From CAYYMD01 sp964472875 (GTDB lineage Bacteria; Planctomycetota; Phycisphaerae; SM23-33), in contig CAYYMD010000070.1 in assembly GCA_964472875.1 (NCBI GenBank), positions 1 to 10,645 of the forward strand: 10,645 nucleotides of DNA, written 5' to 3'. The notes beneath the pieces were generated by a model. That model did no database searches and had not been told where the DNA came from. It saw only the letters and a program-made list of their open reading frames with translations. The position numbers and the translations under genes are program-made. Below are positions 7,990 to 10,645 of the stretch, piece after piece (position 1 is the stretch's first letter; each line of letters begins with the position of its first letter).

Positions 7990-8019
7990 ATTCTAATCCA
8001 CCACACCCGCTGCGGGCAA
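7990..8019 (-). promoter_or_regulatory. Candidate sigma-70-type promoter of the leftward operon
   Basis: Read on the minus strand, TTGCCC (8014-8019) and TAGAAT (7990-7995) match 4/6 and 5/6 of the -35 and -10 consensus with an 18-bp spacer. The start codon of the lipoprotein gene lies 8 nt beyond the -10, which would give a leaderless or nearly leaderless mRNA. A dyad CCCGC-T-GCGGG (8006-8016) occupies the spacer and could be an operator. This is sequence-match inference only. Confidence 0.3.
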
Positions 8020-8051
8020 GTTCGACCTAGCGCCCCCGGCCGGTCGGATAA

Positions 8052-8080
8052 ACCACAGAGAACACGGAGAACGCAGAGAA
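8052..8080. repeat. Three tandem degenerate 9-10-bp units (ACxCAGAGA type)
   Basis: ACCACAGAGA, ACACGGAGA and ACGCAGAGA follow one another without spacers between the operon promoter region and the IS. I recall similar ACCACAGAG-type tandem strings as common intergenic repeats in GC-rich environmental bacteria, but I know no established function. A neighbouring copy count cannot be judged from one locus. Confidence 0.6.
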
Positions 8081-8129
8081 AAATATAAACAGCCCGTAGC
8101 ATTCTTCCCGCTTAATTTATGAGGACGGT

Positions 8130-8149
8130 TCAGTAGTGTCCCGTTAAAA
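8130..8149 (+). repeat. Left terminal inverted repeat of the IS
   Basis: TCAGTAGTGTCCCGTTAAAA is the exact reverse complement of 9461-9480. Pairing breaks at the next inner base (C at 8150 against C at 9460) and at the outer base (T at 8129 against T at 9481), which fixes the ends. Confidence 0.95.
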
Positions 8150-8235
8150 CACGGCTAAAACGCTACAAGCCACACAATAACATAATGTTATATAAATTTC
8201 CAACCCGTATCGATTTCAATTTCATGATAGCATCA

Positions 8236-8262
8236 GGCCGTTCTTTTGTAGAAGGAGCGGCC
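8236..8262 (+). promoter_or_regulatory. Hairpin enclosing the transposase ribosome-binding site
   Basis: GGCCG (8236-8240) pairs with CGGCC (8258-8262) and TTCT (8241-8244) with AGAA (8250-8253), leaving a TTTGT loop and a GGAG bulge (8254-8257). The Shine-Dalgarno AAGGAG (8252-8257), 6 nt before the ATG at 8264, is therefore held in the fold. IS10 and IS50 use comparable structures to block translation from transcripts entering from outside; the same purpose is inferred here. Confidence 0.45.
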
Positions 8263-8263
8263 G

Positions 8264-9466
8264 ATGAACAATGGACAAATCGTATTCTCGCAGATTATCC
8301 GCCAGATGCCAATGCGAAGATTCCACACCTGCGTCAATCGATACAAGGGCGACCACAGGGTAAGGAATTTCAATTGTCGAGACCAATTCATGGCGATGGC
8401 CTTCGCGCAGTTGGCCTTTCGCGAATCACTCCGCGACATCGAGGCATCGCTCAACCTTGCTTCCGTAAGTCTGTATCACATGGGTTTCCGTTGCAAACGC
8501 ATCGCACGCAATCCCGGCGCGCCGGGACTGGCCAGGGCCAACGAGATTCGCGACTGGCGAATCTACGCCGATTTCGCACAGATTCTCATCAGCCAGGCCC
8601 GCCGCCTATACGCCGACGAAGACCTCGGCCTGGAACTGAACAACACAATATACGCGCTGGATTCCACTACCATCGATCTTTGCCTGAACATGTTTCCGTG
8701 GGCCAAGTTCAGGCGGCACAAAGGGGCCATCAAGTTGCATACACTGATGAATCTCCGCGGCTCGATACCCGAGTTTATCCTTATTTCACAGGGCAAAATG
8801 CACGATGTGAATGTTCTGGACTCTCTGGCGTTTGCGGCCGGATCCTATTACATCATGGACCGTGGCTATATCGACTTCGCTCGTCTTTACGCTATCGAAC
8901 AGGCCAAGGCGTTTTTCGTAATCCGCTCTCAGGACAATCAGCAATATCGTCGGTTGTACTCCGCGGCGGTCGACAAGGACTCCGGAGTTCAATGCGATCA
9001 AACGATTGTCTTAACCGGGCCGGTGTCACGAAAAAGGTACCCGGACAAACTGCGTCGGATTCGTTACTACGACGCCGAACGGGACAAGCGCCTGGTGTTT
9101 TTGACCAACGACATGGAGTTGCCGGCCTGGACGATAGCGATGTCCCGGCGCGCCGGGATTCCGTTGGCGAATCGAGGAATTTTTCAAATGGATCAAGCAG
9201 CACCTTCGGATAAAATCATTTTTCGGCACCAGCGAGAATCCCGGCGCGCCGGGATCAAGACACAGGTGTGGATTGCGGTGTCTGTTTACGTGCTGGTTGC
9301 GATTTTGAAAAAGCGGCTTTGTTTGGACCCGAGTCTCTACAGAATTCTACAGATTTTGAGTTTGGTGCTTTTCGACAAAAGGCCTATTTTACAAGTGTTT
9401 ACAGAAAGCGATTACACAATTGAATACCCGCCTTTTCATAACCAGTTGAAATTATTCGACTTTTAA
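8264..9466 (+). CDS. IS4-family transposase with internal double frameshift (probably inactive)
   Basis: DDE transposase of the RNase H-like fold that would cut and join the IS ends. The 400-codon frame starts at an ATG with AAGGAG 6 nt upstream. It has the N-terminal segment MNNGQIVFSQ, then FRESLRDIE, the first catalytic Asp in YALDSTTIDL (Asp133), IKLHTLMNLRG, the second in YIMDRGYIDFAR (Asp199), and the conserved tail KTQVWIAVSVYVLVAILKKR (332-351). Residues 294-331 are not family-like. The expected Y-R-W-E helix with the third acidic residue is instead encoded one frame over: 9162-9239 reads RWRIEEFFKWIKQHL and then RIKSFFGTSEN. The shift starts at palindromic copy B and is reversed at copy C, so no stop codon reveals it. 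Copy A adds NPGAPG at 83-88. The protein as read lacks the catalytic Glu, so it behaves as a cryptic pseudogene unless sequencing is wrong at both sites. Confidence 0.92.
   Translation: MNNGQIVFSQIIRQMPMRRFHTCVNRYKGDHRVRNFNCRDQFMAMAFAQLAFRESLRDIEASLNLASVSLYHMGFRCKRIARNPGAPGLARANEIRDWRIYADFAQILISQARRLYADEDLGLELNNTIYALDSTTIDLCLNMFPWAKFRRHKGAIKLHTLMNLRGSIPEFILISQGKMHDVNVLDSLAFAAGSYYIMDRGYIDFARLYAIEQAKAFFVIRSQDNQQYRRLYSAAVDKDSGVQCDQTIVLTGPVSRKRYPDKLRRIRYYDAERDKRLVFLTNDMELPAWTIAMSRRAGIPLANRGIFQMDQAAPSDKIIFRHQRESRRAGIKTQVWIAVSVYVLVAILKKRLCLDPSLYRILQILSLVLFDKRPILQVFTESDYTIEYPPFHNQLKLFDF
8510..8527 (+). repeat. Palindromic element, copy A
   Basis: AATCCCGGCGCGCCGGGA contains the 16-bp perfect palindrome TCCCGGCGCGCCGGGA (8512-8527). 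It is in frame and encodes NPGAPG between IAR and LARANE of the transposase, a place where relatives have a short ST-type link. It seems to add about four codons without breaking the frame. Confidence 0.75.
9143..9160 (-). repeat. Palindromic element, copy B (inverted)
   Basis: On the minus strand this again reads AATCCCGGCGCGCCGGGA; the palindrome core is 9143-9158. It lies exactly where the family has the L-Y-R-x residues before R-W. Downstream of it the conserved sequence continues one frame away, so the net length change here is 1 modulo 3. Confidence 0.75.
9237..9254 (+). repeat. Palindromic element, copy C
   Basis: AATCCCGGCGCGCCGGGA, extended to an 18-bp palindrome at 9238-9255. It follows the out-of-frame GTSEN codons and precedes the in-frame KTQVW, so it returns translation to the original frame (net change 2 modulo 3). 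It stands where relatives carry about two residues between N and K. Confidence 0.75.
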
Positions 9467-9480
9467 CGGGACACTACTGA
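9461..9480 (-). repeat. Right terminal inverted repeat of the IS
   Basis: TTTTAACGGGACACTACTGA pairs perfectly over 20 bp with the left end. The transposase stop TAA (9464-9466) lies inside it. Confidence 0.95.
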
Positions 9481-9483
9481 TAA

Positions 9484-10185
9484 TTAATATGATTCTGCAA
9501 CGCCGGCATCTCGGAGTCTGTTTAAACCTTCAAGCAAATTACGAAAGTTATTTGCGCGCTTTGGGGCAACAAGAATGGTTGCAGGATCTTCACGTTCAAG
9601 AAAGAATTCGATTGCCTCACGCCAATGCGTATCATCAAGGTAAATTTCTTGCCAAGCTCCCTCTATCGCTTTTTTTCTTGTCACTATGACTTGTGTTTCT
9701 GGATCTCGGCGGACTAAATTTACTGGTAATCCTCGAATGTCACACTCCCTAAACTCTGCTTGACTGATGTCCAGCGCCCAATCAACGTTCTCGTAGTACT
9801 TTTTATTGGCATTCTCAAAGGCCTGATCAACTTCTGTTGTCCAGCCTGCGATTGGAGGAACATGATAGCTTATCATAATTCTTCCAATATGGCCTTGGAT
9901 CTTTACATGTTTAAATGCGGACATCCATATTTGGAAGAGACCATATGTTTTCAAATTCTCAACTAAAACATCTTCGATAATTCCCGTATCAACCGAAGAA
10001 CCTCGAACAGAGCAATTTAGGAACTTCATATTCCTTGCCGTACTGCGTAATTCTGGCGAATCAGCAACTGAGAACGCTCCGCCTTTAAACTCGCATCCTT
10101 GAAAGACAATATTTGAAAATGTCTTTCCGGAATTCCGGTCCACCCCAAAAGATAAAGATTGATATTTATATACTTTTGTCATCAT
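9484..10185 (-). CDS. Beta-repeat protein, probable immunity partner of the upstream toxin-like gene
   Basis: No family I can name securely. The 233-residue, soluble-looking protein has no signal peptide or membrane segment. Its first two thirds repeat short strands of a pentapeptide or beta-helix flavour: FSNIVFQGCEFKGGAF (23-38), MKFLNCSVRG (53-62), IIEDVLVENLKTYGLF (69-84), FKHVKIQGHIGRIMI (91-105) and AEFRECDIRG (143-152). The C-terminal part is helical (WREAIEFFLERED, RANNFRNLLEGLNRLRDAG). The ATG at 10185 overlaps the stop of the 118-residue gene as ATGA, with no clear ribosome site, so translation is probably coupled. A toxin gene followed at once by a small, variable cytoplasmic gene is the standard order of polymorphic toxin-immunity pairs, which is the basis of the call. 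The stop codon ends 3 bp from the IS. Composition is much more AT-rich than the operon to the left. Confidence 0.62.
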   Translation of the reverse strand: MMTKVYKYQSLSFGVDRNSGKTFSNIVFQGCEFKGGAFSVADSPELRSTARNMKFLNCSVRGSSVDTGIIEDVLVENLKTYGLFQIWMSAFKHVKIQGHIGRIMISYHVPPIAGWTTEVDQAFENANKKYYENVDWALDISQAEFRECDIRGLPVNLVRRDPETQVIVTRKKAIEGAWQEIYLDDTHWREAIEFFLEREDPATILVAPKRANNFRNLLEGLNRLRDAGVAESY

Positions 10186-10538
10186 GGAAATGTTTGAAAT
10201 GTAGAAGGCCTTTGGTATGTAAATATTTGGAGTTCGTTGCCGTATGGGCGCAACAAATGCGGTCCAACCTGACGGGGTGTTGTAATGTCAAAGATTGCGC
10301 CCGAATAGATAGTTTCAAAGTCAGGTTGCATTGGACCGCCAAGGTGCCTAACATAATTGCCAATTTCAGATTTTTGAAGAGATCTTGTAGCTAGTCTCTC
10401 CACGGCCTTACCATAATTCATTCTGGCAACAGCGAAATTATTCACAGCGGCACGGTATTCAGCATCAGACAATACCATTCTTGCTAAATTCGGATTAGTT
10501 ACTAGGCAAGCATTAGCCTGTTGGGTTATTTTTTCCAT
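10182..10538 (-). CDS. Orphan polymorphic-toxin C-terminal module (nuclease-like, putative)
   Basis: A 118-residue protein with no signal peptide. It resembles, from memory of the family, the C-terminal tips of Rhs-type and other polymorphic toxins: an N-terminal helix (SDAEYRAAVNNF), YGKAVERL (42-49), GGPMQPDF (67-74), FDITTPRQVGPHLLRPYG (83-100) and TYQRP (107-111). The order Glu in a helix, PD, then a strand-borne D-x-T recalls the E-PD-DxK layout of restriction-endonuclease-like toxins, but the catalytic assignment is inference. The ATG at 10538 has AGGA 11 nt upstream. The same frame is open further back to a stop at 10593-10595, encoding YDPKFAAWQHLRISHK, which may be remains of a longer protein. 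No delivery domains are visible. It overlaps the proposed immunity gene by 4 bp. Alternatives are a domesticated domain or a decayed toxin. Confidence 0.55.
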   Translation of the reverse strand: MEKITQQANACLVTNPNLARMVLSDAEYRAAVNNFAVARMNYGKAVERLATRSLQKSEIGNYVRHLGGPMQPDFETIYSGAIFDITTPRQVGPHLLRPYGNELQIFTYQRPSTFQTFP

Positions 10539-10645
10539 TTTGTGCGAAATCCTAAGATGTTGCCAGGCGGCAAATTTTGGATCATATTTTACTCAAACTG
10601 ACCGGTTTGGAAGATATCGATGGTGATTAACACAAAAGAAATGCG
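10539..10645 (-). other. AT-rich flank upstream of the toxin-like gene
   Basis: No confident gene. On the minus strand one frame open from the window edge reads ISFVLITIDIFQTGQFE and stops at TAA (10589-10591); it could be the end of a further leftward gene, but 18 codons are too few to tell. An ATG at 10583-10585 opens a 19-codon frame (MIQNLPPGNILGFRTKWKK) that ends just inside the toxin-like start and could couple translation. Confidence 0.25.

Larger units (their letters stand above)
8130..9480 (+). mobile_element. Complete IS4-family insertion sequence
   Basis: A 1351-bp element bounded by perfect 20-bp terminal inverted repeats and carrying one transposase gene that runs from a left noncoding leader into the right repeat, where its stop codon lies. 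The transposase matches the IS4 DDE group whose members begin with an N-terminal MNxGQIxFxQ segment. Expected target duplications for IS4 families are several bp, yet the 8 bp on each side (AGGACGGT left, TAATTAAT right) do not match. The transposase is disrupted by palindromic inserts, so autonomous movement is unlikely now, although the ends could still be mobilised by an intact copy. Confidence 0.93.

Noticed and set aside
5996..7996. Rightward open frames of over 300 codons opposite the lipoprotein gene
   Set aside because: The minus-strand frame carries a signal peptide, DUF4091 motifs and a CBM9-like domain in order; the plus-strand frames are shadows of it.
8185..9213. A second long rightward frame within the IS
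   Set aside because: It overlaps the transposase in another frame, shows no family motifs, starts before the ribosome site, and is not the frame that holds the displaced catalytic helix.
8510..9255. Three identical short repeats as a CRISPR array
   Set aside because: Spacing is irregular (about 615 and 75 bp), one copy is inverted, the intervening DNA is conserved transposase coding sequence, and the unit is too short.
8111..9491. TTAATTTAT (left) and TAATTAATA (right) as a target-site duplication
   Set aside because: They are not identical, and the left one lies about 10 bp away from the terminal repeat, so they cannot be a duplication produced by this insertion.

Overview
The window shows a GC-rich bacterial chromosome segment carrying a six-gene leftward gene set, then one insertion sequence (IS), then an AT-richer accessory stretch. 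A line inside pabB (3121-3180) counts 45 G/C of 60; a line right of the IS (9901-9960) counts 20 of 60; a line inside the IS (8701-8760) counts 34 of 60. A C5-pathway glutamyl-tRNA reductase beside a CcsA/HemX-type membrane protein, and a large DUF4091/GH123-like lipoprotein with a CBM9-like tail, suggest an environmental bacterium, plausibly Planctomycetota. That assignment is inference from gene content only.

Positions 1-183 are mostly intergenic, possibly with the last codons of a rightward gene. From 7981 back to 184, all on the minus strand and tightly packed, lie: a 951-residue lipoprotein; a 328-residue membrane-anchored helical (TPR-like) protein; pabB (aminodeoxychorismate synthase component I); a Met8/CysG-N-type precorrin-2 dehydrogenase; a short HemX/CcsA-like membrane protein; and hemA. 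Gaps run from 48 bp down to overlaps, so this looks like one operon. Its 3' half makes tetrapyrroles (5-aminolevulinate, siroheme) and p-aminobenzoate. A candidate promoter sits directly upstream of the lipoprotein and would give a nearly leaderless mRNA.

Positions 8130-9480 are a complete IS4-family element with perfect 20-bp terminal inverted repeats. Its transposase reads as one uninterrupted 400-codon frame, but this is misleading. Three copies of an 18-nt GC-rich element with a 16-bp perfect palindrome (core TCCCGGCGCGCCGGGA) lie inside the gene. Copy A adds a short NPGAPG peptide. Copies B and C bracket about 80 bp in which the conserved catalytic helix of the family is encoded in a different frame. 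The transposase is therefore silently double-frameshifted and probably dead. This palindromic element invading a mobile gene is the most unusual signal in the window.

Right of the IS, on the minus strand, are two genes joined by an ATGA overlap: a 118-residue protein resembling the C-terminal nuclease-like module of polymorphic toxins, and a 233-residue beta-repeat protein likely to be its immunity partner. The IS ends 3 bp past the stop codon of the latter. No target-site duplication is visible, and composition changes across the element, so the IS may mark a rearrangement or the edge of a transferred block.
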